Shown: in pieces, positions 41,399-50,441 of the stretch
Position numbering within the stretch: the stretch's first letter is position 1
Layout of the letters: every line of letters starts with the position of its first letter
Assembly: GCA_025454255.1 (NCBI GenBank)
Contig: JALOOU010000017.1
Coordinates: forward strand, 1-58,256
DNA from: Desulfobacterales bacterium
Lineage (GTDB): Bacteria > Desulfobacterota > Desulfobacteria > Desulfobacterales > SpSt-501
DNA: 58,256 nucleotides
Direction: 5' to 3'
Notes under the pieces: model-generated
What the model was told of the DNA's origin: nothing
Database searches by the model: none
Seen by the model: only the letters and a program-made list of their open reading frames with translations
Position numbers and translations under genes: made by a program

Positions 41399-43555
41399 TC
41401 AGCTCAAGCCGATCAGGCGGCCGCCCTGGAAGACGAATAAGGCCATCAGCCAGGCGACCGCCGTGCTGTAGCCGATGGAGAAGAGCATCCAGCGGGTCGA
41501 GCCGGTCTCGCGGCGGATGGCGGCGGTGGTGGCGAAGCAGGGCAAATAGAGCAGGACGAAGACCATCATCGCGAGGGCGGAGAGCGGGGTCATGCCCGCA
41601 TCCATCAGCGCTTTTTCCAGGTCGCCATCCTCTTCGCCCTCCCCGGTGGCATAGAGCACGCCCAGGGTGCTGACGACGATCTCCTTGGCGACGAACCCGG
41701 AGAGCAGGGCCACCCCGCCGCGCCACTCGATTCCGAGCGGCTCGAAGACGGGAGCCATCAGGCGGCCGATGCGGCCGAGGAGGGAGTACTCGGTCTGCGC
41801 GGCTTTCTGCGCTCGGCGCTGCGCGGCCTCGAGGTCGGCCTGCCCGCCCGCATCCGATGTGCGCGCGGCGGCGGCCGGGGCGGCGTTGGGCCCCTTGCCG
41901 GCCTCGGAGCTCGCCGGGGGCCGAGGAAAGCTCGACAGGGCCCAGATCACCACCGAGCCGACGAGGATGACCTTGCCCATCTTGGTCAGGAAAATCTTGC
42001 TTCGGTCCCACATGTGGATGAGAAGGCTCTTGGCCATCGGCATGCGGTAGGGCGGCAGCTCCATGACGAAGGGCGCGTCGGCCCCCTTGAGCAGGGTGGA
42101 GCGGAAGAGGCGGCCGGTGATGATGGAGAGGACGATCCCCAGCAGATAGAGGCCGAAAATCACAGAGCCGGCCCGGGGTCCGAAAAACGCCCCGGCCAAT
42201 ACCACATATACCGGCAGTTTCGCCGAGCAGGACATGAAAGGCGTGATCAGGATGGTGAGGATGCGGTCCTTTTCGCTCTCCAGGGTGCGGGCGGCCATGA
42301 TGGCCGGCACGTTGCACCCGAAGCCCATGAGCATCGGGATGAAGGATTTGCCGTGCAGCCCGATCAGGTGCATGATCTTGTCCATCAGGAAGGCCGAACG
42401 CGCCATGTAGCCGGTGTCCTCGAAGAGCGCGATGCAGAAGAAGAGGATCAAAATGTTGGGCAGAAAGACGATCACGCTGCCGACCCCGGCGATGATCCCG
42501 TTGACGACGAGGTCGCGCAGCAGCCCCTCGGGCAGCATCGCGCCGGCGGTTGCGGATATCCCCTCCACTCCGGCCTCGATCGCCTGCACCGGGTACTCGC
42601 CCAGGGTGAAGGTCAGCTGGAACATGGCCCAGATGAAAAAAATGAAGATCGGGAAGCCGAACAGGCGGTGGGTCAGGACCAAGTCGATGGTGCGCGAGAC
42701 GTCCACCCGTTGCTGGGTGGAGGAGCTTTGGACCTCGCGCACGATCCCGGCGATGAACCCGTAGCGTTCGGCGGTCATGACGATCTGGGGCTCCTCGTCG
42801 AAGCGCTCCGCGAGATGACGGCGCAGGGCCTGGGCGGCCTGCAGGATTTCCATCCCGGCCTGGGGGGCGGCTGCCACCAGGCGCTCCGTGACGATCTTGT
42901 CCTCCTCCAGCAGCTTGATGGCCGTCCAGCGCCGGTCGTAGCCCGGCGGCCCCGCCGCTTTCAGCTCCATGAACCCCAGCAGCCGGGCGATCGACTCCTC
43001 GATGTCCTGGCTGTATTTCACCCGGCGCTGGCGCGGGGTGCCGCCGGGGGACCCGGCCAGCTCCACGGCGCGCCGCAGCAGCTCCTGCATGCCTTCGCCG
43101 CGGTTGCCGACCGTGAACACCACGGGAACGTCGAGCAGCTCGGACATCTTGCGGGCGTCGATTTTCGTCCCGCGCTGTTCGGCCACATCCGCCATGTTCA
43201 GGACGAAGAGCACCTTGCAGTCGAGCTCACGGATCTGGGTGGCGAGGTAGAGGCTGCGTTCGAGATTGGAGGCGTCGATGATGTCGAGAACCACATCCGG
43301 GCGTTCGTCCAGCAGATAATTGCGGGCGACCACCTCTTCGATGGAAAACGGCGTCAGGCTGTAGGTGCCGGGCAGATCCACGATGGTGAGGTCTATTCCG
43401 TTGAAGGAGACGCGCCCTTCCTTTTTCTCCACCGTGACCCCCGGCCAGTTGCCGACCTTTTGACGGGTGCCGGTCAGGTTGTTGAAAACGGTGGTCTTCC
43501 CGGAGTTCGGGTTGCCGGCGAGGGCGATGGTGAGGCGCTTGGCGGACATGATCAC
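41399..43555 (-). CDS. feoB: Ferrous iron transporter FeoB
   Basis: 718-aa inner-membrane Fe(II) transporter. The cytosolic G domain has GNPNSGKTT (near residue 14), switch region WPGVTVEKKEG, DLPGTYSL and NMAD. The membrane part has the characteristic GFGCNVPAIMAARTLE and PFMSCSAKLPVY segments. It overlaps feoA by 4 bp. MIM.SAKRL gives two possible starts (43555 or 43549). Confidence 0.95.
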   Translation of the reverse strand: MIMSAKRLTIALAGNPNSGKTTVFNNLTGTRQKVGNWPGVTVEKKEGRVSFNGIDLTIVDLPGTYSLTPFSIEEVVARNYLLDERPDVVLDIIDASNLERSLYLATQIRELDCKVLFVLNMADVAEQRGTKIDARKMSELLDVPVVFTVGNRGEGMQELLRRAVELAGSPGGTPRQRRVKYSQDIEESIARLLGFMELKAAGPPGYDRRWTAIKLLEEDKIVTERLVAAAPQAGMEILQAAQALRRHLAERFDEEPQIVMTAERYGFIAGIVREVQSSSTQQRVDVSRTIDLVLTHRLFGFPIFIFFIWAMFQLTFTLGEYPVQAIEAGVEGISATAGAMLPEGLLRDLVVNGIIAGVGSVIVFLPNILILFFCIALFEDTGYMARSAFLMDKIMHLIGLHGKSFIPMLMGFGCNVPAIMAARTLESEKDRILTILITPFMSCSAKLPVYVVLAGAFFGPRAGSVIFGLYLLGIVLSIITGRLFRSTLLKGADAPFVMELPPYRMPMAKSLLIHMWDRSKIFLTKMGKVILVGSVVIWALSSFPRPPASSEAGKGPNAAPAAAARTSDAGGQADLEAAQRRAQKAAQTEYSLLGRIGRLMAPVFEPLGIEWRGGVALLSGFVAKEIVVSTLGVLYATGEGEEDGDLEKALMDAGMTPLSALAMMVFVLLYLPCFATTAAIRRETGSTRWMLFSIGYSTAVAWLMALFVFQGGRLIGLS

Positions 43556-43803
43556 GAGGCCGATCCCACGTTGTCGACGTCGATGTTGGCCGCCTCCTCC
43601 ACTCTCAGCGAGACATGGTAGCCTTTGACGATCAGCTCCATGGGGTCCTTGAGGGGGGCGTATTTTTCGACGTAGACCTCGGTTCCGCGCAGGATTCCCA
43701 TCTCGAGGATCCTGCGGCGCAGCAGGCTGCTGCCTCCGACGCGTGCAATCGTGGCGCTTTGGCCCTGTTTCAGTTCACTGAGCCGCATCGGGCGGGTCTC
43801 CAT
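43552..43803 (-). CDS. feoA: Ferrous iron transport protein FeoA
   Basis: 83-aa SH3-like protein: MRLSELKQGQSATIARVGG and MGILRGTEVYVEKYAPLKDPMELIVKGYHVSLR. It assists FeoB. It starts 35 bp after the anti-sigma gene, so the ECF pair and feoAB may be one transcript. Confidence 0.93.
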   Translation of the reverse strand: METRPMRLSELKQGQSATIARVGGSSLLRRRILEMGILRGTEVYVEKYAPLKDPMELIVKGYHVSLRVEEAANIDVDNVGSAS

Positions 43804-43838
43804 TGGCCAGTGTGAGGTTTTTCGATGTCATGCAGGGG

Positions 43839-44099
43839 TCAGGCCGGGCCGCGGGGTGGTGCCGCCAGAGCGCTGCGCAGGCGCCGGGAGAACTCCTCCG
43901 GGACCGGGTGATCGGCGCCGGTGCGGCAGAGGGCTACCGTCCGGCGCAGCGTCTGGAGGCACGCCAGGCAGGCCACGCAGCCGGCAACGTGGGCTTCGAT
44001 CTCACGTCGCTCGGCCGGCGCCAGTTCGTCGTCGATGTACTCGGAGAGCTTCTCGAAGAGCTCCAGGCAGTGGGGGTGGGATGAGGCGTCACAAGCCAT
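43839..44099 (-). CDS. Zinc-finger anti-sigma factor
   Basis: 86-aa soluble protein with a ZAS-type motif: CLELFEKLSEYIDDELAPAERREIEAHVAGCVACLAC, where His and the CxxC bind zinc. No membrane segment is present, so it is a cytosolic ZAS protein. It overlaps the ECF sigma gene by 11 bp, the normal arrangement for a cognate pair. Redox stress or metal could release the sigma factor; that is inferred. Confidence 0.85.
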   Translation of the reverse strand: MACDASSHPHCLELFEKLSEYIDDELAPAERREIEAHVAGCVACLACLQTLRRTVALCRTGADHPVPEEFSRRLRSALAAPPRGPA

Positions 44100-44709
44100 G
44101 GTCGAAATATCCTTTCAGTTTCTCCCTGAGAAAAAGCCGTGCGCGGTGAAGCCTGACCTTCACGTTGGCATCGGAAATAGTGAGAATCCGGGCGGCTTCC
44201 TCCGTGCTGAACCCCTCCATGTCCCGCAGCACCACCACCAGGCGGTAGGCCTCCGGCAGGGAGTGGATGGCATGCTGGAGGGTTTGGGCCAACTCCTCGT
44301 TCAGCAGTTTTTCGAGGGGCATCTGCACCCACTTCGGCACCGAGTCGGCCGCAACCGCCGCCGCCTCGGGTTCCAACGTTTCGAGGCTCTCCTGCCGTTC
44401 GGGGGCGAACTTCGATTTGCGCCGCTGCTTCAGGCACGTGCTGGCCGCAACCCGGTAGAGCCAGTTTTTGAACTTGGTTTCGTACCGGAAGTCCTTGAGG
44501 TAGCGCAGCACATTCAAGAAGGTCTCTTGAACCAGGTCCTCCGCATCGGCGGGGTTGCCGCACATGCGGCGGCCGAAGGTGTAAAGCCGTTGTTCGTAGC
44601 GCCGCACCAACTCCGGGAAGAGATCCTCTCGGCCGGAGTTGATGGCTTGAATCAGTTCGGTGTCGCTATCGTGGATCGCGGGGCGATTCGGGGGGTGAGA
44701 CTCCGCCAT
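44089..44709 (-). CDS. ECF-family RNA polymerase sigma factor
   Basis: 206-aa sigma-70 family protein with region 2 (FPELVRRYEQRLYTFGRRMCGNPADAEDLVQETFLNVLRYLKDFRYETKFKNWLYRVA, seen as the DAEDLVQETF core) and region 4 (LPEAYRLVVVLRDMEGFSTEEAARILTISDANVKVRLHRAR). A linker of about 50 residues separates them. The AAGGA site before ATG 44709 overlaps a palindrome at 44715. The target promoters are unknown; feoAB downstream is the nearest candidate. Confidence 0.93.
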   Translation of the reverse strand: MAESHPPNRPAIHDSDTELIQAINSGREDLFPELVRRYEQRLYTFGRRMCGNPADAEDLVQETFLNVLRYLKDFRYETKFKNWLYRVAASTCLKQRRKSKFAPERQESLETLEPEAAAVAADSVPKWVQMPLEKLLNEELAQTLQHAIHSLPEAYRLVVVLRDMEGFSTEEAARILTISDANVKVRLHRARLFLREKLKGYFDHGL

Positions 44710-44714
44710 CTTTC

Positions 44715-44730
44715 CTTGTCACCTGACAAG
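44715..44730. promoter_or_regulatory. Palindromic operator before the ECF sigma gene
   Basis: CTTGTCACCTGACAAG is a perfect 7-bp dyad around CC/GG, overlapping the ribosome binding region. The TTGTC-N4-GACAA core resembles FadR-type GntR sites; a transcriptional or translational control role is inferred. Confidence 0.45.
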
Positions 44731-44740
44731 AGTTCCGCAG

Positions 44741-44836
44741 TCAGGTCGATATTCCCATCTTGGGCAGCAGGTAGGCTTGAAGAAAAACCCATACGCCCAC
44801 CACCGCCACGAGAATTAGAATTTCGTGCATTCCCAT
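44741..44836 (-). CDS. 31-aa membrane peptide
   Basis: ATG 44836 (or 44830), with GGAGG directly upstream, opens a 31-codon gene: MGMHEILILVAVVGVWVFLQ then AYLLPKMGIST. One hydrophobic helix covers most of it, followed by a short Lys/Pro tail. It lies between copA and the ECF sigma gene on the same strand. The good ribosome binding site and membrane profile argue for a real gene; function unknown. Confidence 0.7.
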   Translation of the reverse strand: MGMHEILILVAVVGVWVFLQAYLLPKMGIST

Positions 44837-44946
44837 TTACCTCCGCTGCTTATATTGAAACCAGGCCCGGATGTCCACTCTTTTTGAACCTGCAGGCGTC
44901 AGGCATATTGATCCCCGCAGCCTCAATCGGTTACAGCCGGCCACCC

Positions 44947-47397
44947 TCAGCGGACCTCGGAGCGGTAGAGCCGCAAACTGTTGGAGACGACCGAGACGCT
45001 GCTGAAGGCCATGGCCAGGGCTGCCAGGATCGGGTGCAGGTCGCGCAGCATGGCCGGAAGAGCGTCGATCGGGTGCAGAACACCGGCGGCGACCGGGATC
45101 AACAGGACGTTGTAGCCGAAGGCCCAGAAGAGGTTTTCACGGATCGTGCGCAGGGTGGCCCGGCTGAGCCGGACGGCGCGGGCAACGCCGCTCAGGCTGC
45201 CGCTGGAGAGAATGACGCCGGCGGTCTCGATGGCGACGTCGGTCCCGGTCCCGATGGCCATGCCCACATCCGCCTGGGCCAGTGCCGGGGCGTCGTTGAT
45301 GCCATCGCCCACCATGGCCACGGCTGCGCCCCGGTTTTGGAGCTGCTTGACCCGGGAAGACTTCTCCTCCGGCCGCACCTCGGCCCAAACCTCCTCGATG
45401 CCGACCTGGTCGGCGATGCTCCGGGCGGTGGCGGCATTGTCGCCGGTGAGCATCGCTGCGTGGAGGCCGAGTTCCTGAATCTGCTTGATGGCGGCGGCCG
45501 AATCGGGCTTCAGGGTGTCCGCGATGGCGACCAGCCCCTCCGGACGGCCGTTCCGGGCGACCACCACCACCGTGTGGCCCTGCGCCTGGAGCTCTTCGAT
45601 CCGCGCCTGCCCAGGCCCCACGTCCACCCCGAGTTCGGTGGTGATCCATGCCGGCTTGCCAACGGCCACGCGCGCCCCGCCGACGCGGGCCTCAACCCCG
45701 TTGCCCCCGGAGGCCCTGAATCCCTCAGGCTCGGCGATCGCCAGGTTCAGCGACTCGGCGTGCCGGACGATGGCGTTGCCGAGGGGGTGTTCCGAGCCTT
45801 TTTCGGCCGCTGCCGCGGCGAGGAGCAGCTCGGTTTCGCCCAGGGCGGATGAGAGGAAGGGCTGCACCGCGACCACCTTCGGCCGGCCGGCGGTGATCGT
45901 GCCGGTCTTGTCGAACACGACGGCGGTCAGGGCGCTCGTCCGTTCCAGGACCTCGCTGTTTTTAAAGAGGATGCCATGCTCCGCCCCCTTGCCGATGCCG
46001 GCCATGATGGCGGTGGGGGTGGCCAGGCCCAGGGCACAGGGGCAGGCGATGACGAGCACGGCCACCAGGCGCATCATCGCGGCGGTGAATTCCCCGCCGA
46101 GGATCCACCACAGCAGGAAAACGAGCAGGGCGAGCGCGATGATGGCCGGCACGAAGACGGCCGCCACCCGGTCCGCCAGCGCCTGAATCGGCGCCTTGCT
46201 GCCCTGGGCCGCCTGGACCATGCGAATGATGTGGGCCAGCACCGTGGCCTTGCCCACCGCCCGGGCCTGGACCTTGAGCAGTCCATGGCGGTTGATGCTG
46301 CCCCCGACCACGAGGTCCCCCGGACGCTTGTCCACCGGAAGCGGCTCGCCGCTCAGCATGGACTCGTCCACTGCGGATTCCCCCGCGGCGACGACCCCGT
46401 CCACCGGCAGGCTGCCGCCGGGCCGCACGAGCACGATATCCCCCACGGCGACCTGGGAGAGCGGAACCTCGCTCTCCAGTCCGTCTCTTATGACAACGGC
46501 GGTTTTGGGCCTGAGGCCGATGAGCTTGCGGATCGCGCCGCCGGTGCGGGATTTGGTGCGTGACTCGAGCATTTTGCCGAGTTTGATGAGGGTGATGATG
46601 ACCGCCGAGGTCTCAAAATAGACATGGTGGCCCAGTGCCGGCTGCAGCAGGACAGCGACCGAGTAGGCATAGGCCACCGACGAGCCCATGGCCACGAGTA
46701 CGTCCATGTTGGCGCTGCGGTTGCGCAGGCTGTTGATGCCGCCGGTATAGTAGTCGAAGCCCGTGTAGAACTGAACCGGTGTCGCCAGGGCGAAAAAGAG
46801 CCAGTTCACCCAGGGGGCGTGGCTCCAGGGGCCGGTCAGGCCGAAGTCCCGGCCCATGCTGAGAACAAAAAGGGGCAGCGCGCAGGCGAGGCCGGTCATG
46901 AACTTGCGGGTCTGATCGGCGACCTCCCGGCGGCGCGCGGCCGCCTCCGCATCCTCGGCCTCCGCCGTGTCGCCGATGGGGCCGGCGTTGAAACCGGCCG
47001 CTCGGACGGCTGCAACGAGGTCGGCGGTCTCGACCCCGTTCGGCAGGTATTCCACGGTGGCGCTTTCGGATGCAACGTTCACCGCCGCCTGCACGACGCC
47101 GGGGAGCTTGCGGGAAAAGGTGCGTTCGATCGTGGCCGCACAGTTGGCGCAGCTCATTCCGGTGATCGCCAGCTCCACCCGCACGGTCGGCACGGCATAA
47201 CCGCTCTTTCTGATTTTGGCGACGATATCGTTCAGCGTGAGGGCTTTCGGGTCGAATGCCACCGCCGCCTGCTCTCCGGCAAAGTTGACATTCACCGCGG
47301 AGACGCCGGGCAGTCTCTTGACGGCGCGTTCGATCGCGGCCGCGCAATTGGCGCAGGTCATGCCGTGCACGGGGATGTTTAACGTTTGGGTCGGCAT
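44947..47397 (-). CDS. copA: Copper-exporting P-type ATPase CopA
   Basis: 816-aa P1B-type ATPase exporting Cu(I). Two N-terminal HMA domains, each with a CxxC (HGMTCANC and GMSCANC), eight membrane segments, the metal-site CPC in [13 protein letters not shown], phosphorylated Asp in DKTGTIT, and [10 protein letters not shown]. The start [12 protein letters not shown] at 47397 is preferred over 47427. It follows cysQ by 149 bp. Confidence 0.95.
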   Translation of the reverse strand: MPTQTLNIPVHGMTCANCAAAIERAVKRLPGVSAVNVNFAGEQAAVAFDPKALTLNDIVAKIRKSGYAVPTVRVELAITGMSCANCAATIERTFSRKLPGVVQAAVNVASESATVEYLPNGVETADLVAAVRAAGFNAGPIGDTAEAEDAEAAARRREVADQTRKFMTGLACALPLFVLSMGRDFGLTGPWSHAPWVNWLFFALATPVQFYTGFDYYTGGINSLRNRSANMDVLVAMGSSVAYAYSVAVLLQPALGHHVYFETSAVIITLIKLGKMLESRTKSRTGGAIRKLIGLRPKTAVVIRDGLESEVPLSQVAVGDIVLVRPGGSLPVDGVVAAGESAVDESMLSGEPLPVDKRPGDLVVGGSINRHGLLKVQARAVGKATVLAHIIRMVQAAQGSKAPIQALADRVAAVFVPAIIALALLVFLLWWILGGEFTAAMMRLVAVLVIACPCALGLATPTAIMAGIGKGAEHGILFKNSEVLERTSALTAVVFDKTGTITAGRPKVVAVQPFLSSALGETELLLAAAAAEKGSEHPLGNAIVRHAESLNLAIAEPEGFRASGGNGVEARVGGARVAVGKPAWITTELGVDVGPGQARIEELQAQGHTVVVVARNGRPEGLVAIADTLKPDSAAAIKQIQELGLHAAMLTGDNAATARSIADQVGIEEVWAEVRPEEKSSRVKQLQNRGAAVAMVGDGINDAPALAQADVGMAIGTGTDVAIETAGVILSSGSLSGVARAVRLSRATLRTIRENLFWAFGYNVLLIPVAAGVLHPIDALPAMLRDLHPILAALAMAFSSVSVVSNSLRLYRSEVR

Positions 47398-47546
47398 ACA
47401 ACGAGAGAGCAACGCGCAACGCGTCATGCGCCGCGGGCGATGAAAGCGGCGCAGAGCGGTTCCGGTTTAAAATCACGCGCAACACGCAAGAGGCACCCCG
47501 CAGGGTCCAGAGGCGAGGAGTGGTGGGTGTGCCTTCCCGTGACTCG

Positions 47547-48401
47547 TTACCCGGCACCGGCCTTTCTTCGGGTGACCACGTGCCAGGGGTTCAGGAGCTC
47601 CTCCTTGTTGTAGATCAGAGGGGCTCCGGTGTCGTGGCGGACCATCGTGGCGCCGGCCGCCTCGACGATCACCTGCCCCGCGGCGGTGTCCCACTCCATG
47701 GTCGGCCCCAGCCGGGGGTAGATATCGGCCCGGCCCTCGGCCACGAGGCAGTACTTGATGGAGCTGCCGGCCGAGACGAAGCTGACCGCGCCCAGCTCCC
47801 GCCGCTTTTGCTCGACAAACGCGTGCAGCTCCTCGGTCGCATGCGAGCGGCTGCCGACGATGACGAAGGGCGCATGCGTGCTGCAATCGTCCGGGAGACT
47901 CGTGGAGCGGGAATTCAGGCGGTGGATCTCCCCGGCGGGGTCGCCCGGCGATGGGCCGGCGGCAAGCTCCGCCAACGCCCCGGTTTCGACCAGCCGAAAC
48001 GCCCCGTCTTCTATCCGCCCGTAATACAGGACGCGTTTGACCGGGACATATACGACCCCCAGGGTCGGGCGCTGGTTCTCGACCAGGGCGATGTTGACCG
48101 TGAACTCCCCCAGACGCTTGACAAACTCCTTGGTCCCGTCGAGAGGATCCACGACCCAAAGCCGCTGCCAGCTCCGGCGTTCGGAGTAGGGAATGCGTTT
48201 GCCCTCTTCGCTGAGAATCGGGATTCCGGTCGCCGTGAGGTGCCCGACGATGATCTCATGCGACCGCGTGTCCGCCGCAGTGAGGGGCGAGCGGTCCTCC
48301 TTGTAGTCCACCGCATGGTCGGATTGGTAGACGTCGAGGGTGGCGCGCCCGGCGCGAATGGAAGCTCGGATTGCCGTCAGCAGCAACGCGTCGCGATCCA
48401 T
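47547..48401 (-). CDS. cysQ: 3'(2'),5'-bisphosphate nucleotidase CysQ
   Basis: 284-aa inositol-monophosphatase-fold enzyme removing the 3' phosphate of PAP (a by-product of sulfate assimilation). Motifs: LTAADTRSHEIIVGHL, PILSEEGKRIPY, WVVDPLDGTKEFVKRLGEFTVNIALVE and PTMEWDTAAGQVIVEAAGA. The start is two bases from the end of the CopZ-like gene. A copper-operon position is unusual for cysQ. Confidence 0.9.
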   Translation of the reverse strand: MDRDALLLTAIRASIRAGRATLDVYQSDHAVDYKEDRSPLTAADTRSHEIIVGHLTATGIPILSEEGKRIPYSERRSWQRLWVVDPLDGTKEFVKRLGEFTVNIALVENQRPTLGVVYVPVKRVLYYGRIEDGAFRLVETGALAELAAGPSPGDPAGEIHRLNSRSTSLPDDCSTHAPFVIVGSRSHATEELHAFVEQKRRELGAVSFVSAGSSIKYCLVAEGRADIYPRLGPTMEWDTAAGQVIVEAAGATMVRHDTGAPLIYNKEELLNPWHVVTRRKAGAG

Positions 48402-48403
48402 GG

Positions 48404-48607
48404 TCAGGCCGCCGGATAGTCGATCTCGCTCAGCACGGCCCGGATCCTCTCCTCCGTGGCCGGGGCCTCCCATTCCACCTCGATGGTTTTGCCTGCGGGG
48501 CTGCCCTCGACCTTGCGGATGCCGGGAATCTCGGCCAGTTCGTTTCGGATCGCCATGACGCAATGGCCGCATGAAATCTTCGGGATCGAAAATGTTTTTC
48601 GGGTCAT
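48404..48607 (-). CDS. CopZ-like heavy-metal-associated (HMA) domain protein
   Basis: 67-aa single HMA domain starting MTRKTFSIPKISCGHCVMAI; C13 and C16 form the metal-binding CxxC, with Gly-His between them (CGHC). It ends EERIRAVLSEIDYPAA. It likely delivers Cu(I) to CopA. A longer frame to 48652 is possible, but the domain starts here. Confidence 0.85.
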   Translation of the reverse strand: MTRKTFSIPKISCGHCVMAIRNELAEIPGIRKVEGSPAGKTIEVEWEAPATEERIRAVLSEIDYPAA

Positions 48608-48679
48608 GTGAACGTCATCCTGTTCGGCGGTTGAGTTTGCAGCTTTTCTCAAATGAAGTTAGTGCCGCCGGGGGCCGTG

Positions 48680-49488
48680 TCAAACCGCGGGCGGGCAGAA
48701 ACGGCGGATAATCTCTGTTAAATCCGCATCCGCGAAGATGTGGGAAAATCGCTTCCCGCCGTTGCAGCGCTCCTTGTAGATGCGCAGGCACGCCCGTGCG
48801 ACCTCAACCACCTGGTCTTCGCTCAGGATGCACGGCAGCTCCCGCGCCAGCGCCGGACGCCGGCCGAGGCGCCCGCCCAGTTGCACGCGATACCCGCGGC
48901 GGCCTACGGCGAGCGTGCCGCCCGGGCAGGCAGCGACGCATGCGCCGCAGTTCAAACAGCGTGCGTCGTCGATCCGGGGCCCCCGCGGTTAGGATCTATT
49001 TCAATGGCATGTTCGCCGCAGGCGCCGACGCAGGCCTCGCACAGCGAGCACGGCGTCTCCGCAATGACCGGCGTGCAGGCGCCGATGATGCCCACGTCTT
49101 TGATCTGGGGCTGAGAGCAGGCGTTGGGGCAGTCCGCCACGGTGACCCGGAACTCGTGATGGAACTTGAGCTCCCCCGCGACGCGGCTGCGCAGAAAACC
49201 GAGCAGGTCCTCCTCCTTCAAAATGGTTTCGAGGCGTTTTGCCAAGTCGCCGCTGGAAACCGCCCGATGCGGGCACCCGCTCGGGCCGAAGCAGGTGTCG
49301 AGCTGGAAGCCCTTGACCTCGGAGTGCATCCCGGCAAGGTAGCGGGCCTTGGTGTCATCCACATCGGCAAGACCGACCCTTGCCCTGCCCGCATCCCGTG
49401 CCTCTTTTTCGACCCGGGCGCGCACCCGCTTGCGGACGAAGAAGGGGACCCGCTTCAAGGCGGCCTCGGCGTCGACGGTCCATTCCAT
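48680..49488 (-). pseudogene. Siroheme/[4Fe-4S] sulfite-nitrite reductase-like protein with ferredoxin domain, frameshifted
   Basis: Frame 1 (from ATG 49488) has a PCP-reductase-type N-terminal domain (WTVDAEAALKRVPFFVRKRV), then the siroheme-Fe4S motif C66-x5-C72 and C120-x3-C124 (TCFGPSGCPHR, DCPNACSQ), then half a ferredoxin (CSLCEACVGACGEHAIEIDPN). It stops early after a G/C run at 48975-48984. Restoring one base continues as R.IDDARCLNCGACVAACPGGTL (second ferredoxin motif) and the reductase C-terminus to 48680. The whole protein of about 270 aa resembles small anaerobic sulfite reductases of sulfate reducers. A sequencing error is likely. It starts 3 bp after the HEAT gene. Confidence 0.8.
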
Positions 49489-49491
49489 GTG

Positions 49492-50202
49492 TCACACGTT
49501 CACGGCCACTTTAGACGACAGCCTGACAGACGCGGCGCGGGCCAGCTGGCTCACCGCCACCCGGGTCAGCTGGCCCGAACCATAGAAGTCGAGGCACTCC
49601 ATGTCCTCATGCAGCCGCGTGAGCAGAGGGATCGATTCGGCGTCGCCGAGCGCGCCGGCGGCCCAGGCGGCCACGCCTCTGCGCTGGGGGTCCGCAGCGG
49701 TCAAAAACGGGTTCACGCGGCCGGCGCAGTCGCCCATGACGGCCGGCCGGGCGTACGCGAGGCGTCCCAACCCCCAGAGCACTCCCGGCTGAATCGCGGA
49801 AAATTCGAGGTAGTTGCCCTGCGGCCAGAGGTAGGAGGCTAGAATGCAGCCGAACTCATCGGCCAACAGCGCGCTGCGGGCCATGCTCTCCCCCATGGCC
49901 TCAGGGCAGCCCCACCCGATCCCGCCGGACTCCTCGTTCAGGTTCCACATGAACCGGCGCATGACCACGCGGGCGGACTCGGGCTCGCGCTCGGCCAGAG
50001 CGCCCACCACCGCGCCCATGGCGGTCACGGCCCGCCAGCGCAGCAGCGCGCTCCGGTCGCAGAAGAGGGAAAAAAGAGGGCTTACCGCCCGGCGGGCCGG
50101 AAGCTCCAGGATCCGCTCTAAGGCGTTGCTGAAATTTTCCGAGCGCAGCAGCGCCGCAATCATGGTTTTCAGTTCGCGCCCGGATGTCCTGAGGGTCGCC
50201 AT
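49492..50202 (-). CDS. HEAT-repeat-like protein (DVU0298-type)
   Basis: 236-aa all-helical protein with HEAT-like repeats (ALLRWRAVTAMGAVVGALAEREPE and RRGVAAWAAGALGDAESIPLLTRLHED); it resembles a family known from Desulfovibrio as DVU0298. The conserved MWNLNEESGGIGWGCPEAMGESMA segment is diagnostic to me. Role unknown; its neighbours (ferredoxin, reductase, FprA) suggest a scaffold or partner for redox proteins. ATG 50202 is preferred to a start at 50241. Confidence 0.75.
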   Translation of the reverse strand: MATLRTSGRELKTMIAALLRSENFSNALERILELPARRAVSPLFSLFCDRSALLRWRAVTAMGAVVGALAEREPESARVVMRRFMWNLNEESGGIGWGCPEAMGESMARSALLADEFGCILASYLWPQGNYLEFSAIQPGVLWGLGRLAYARPAVMGDCAGRVNPFLTAADPQRRGVAAWAAGALGDAESIPLLTRLHEDMECLDFYGSGQLTRVAVSQLARAASVRLSSKVAVNV

Positions 50203-50216
50203 GGGATGGATTGCAG

Positions 50217-50408
50217 TCAGTCCTCTTCCCAGAAGATGCAATCCGCCGGGCAGTTCTTGATGGCGTCGTCGACCTCGGCTTCGGGATAGGCCGACAGGTC
50301 AGCCACCGCCACATACCCGGCGTCGGTCATGCGGAATACGGAAGGGCAGGCTTCCATGCAGACCTCGCAGCGGATGCAATCGCTTAGTTCGACGACCGGT
50401 CGTTTCAT
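50217..50408 (-). CDS. [4Fe-4S] ferredoxin
   Basis: 63-aa single-cluster ferredoxin: CIRCEVCMEACPSVF gives C11, C14, C17 and C21-type ligands and a later CPADCI supplies the last cysteine. It may pass electrons to FprA or the reductase encoded beside it. It lies 33 bp after FprA. Confidence 0.9.
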   Translation of the reverse strand: MKRPVVELSDCIRCEVCMEACPSVFRMTDAGYVAVADLSAYPEAEVDDAIKNCPADCIFWEED

Positions 50409-50441
50409 GCGCTTCCCGTTTCGGAGCGAAAGCCGCTGGAA

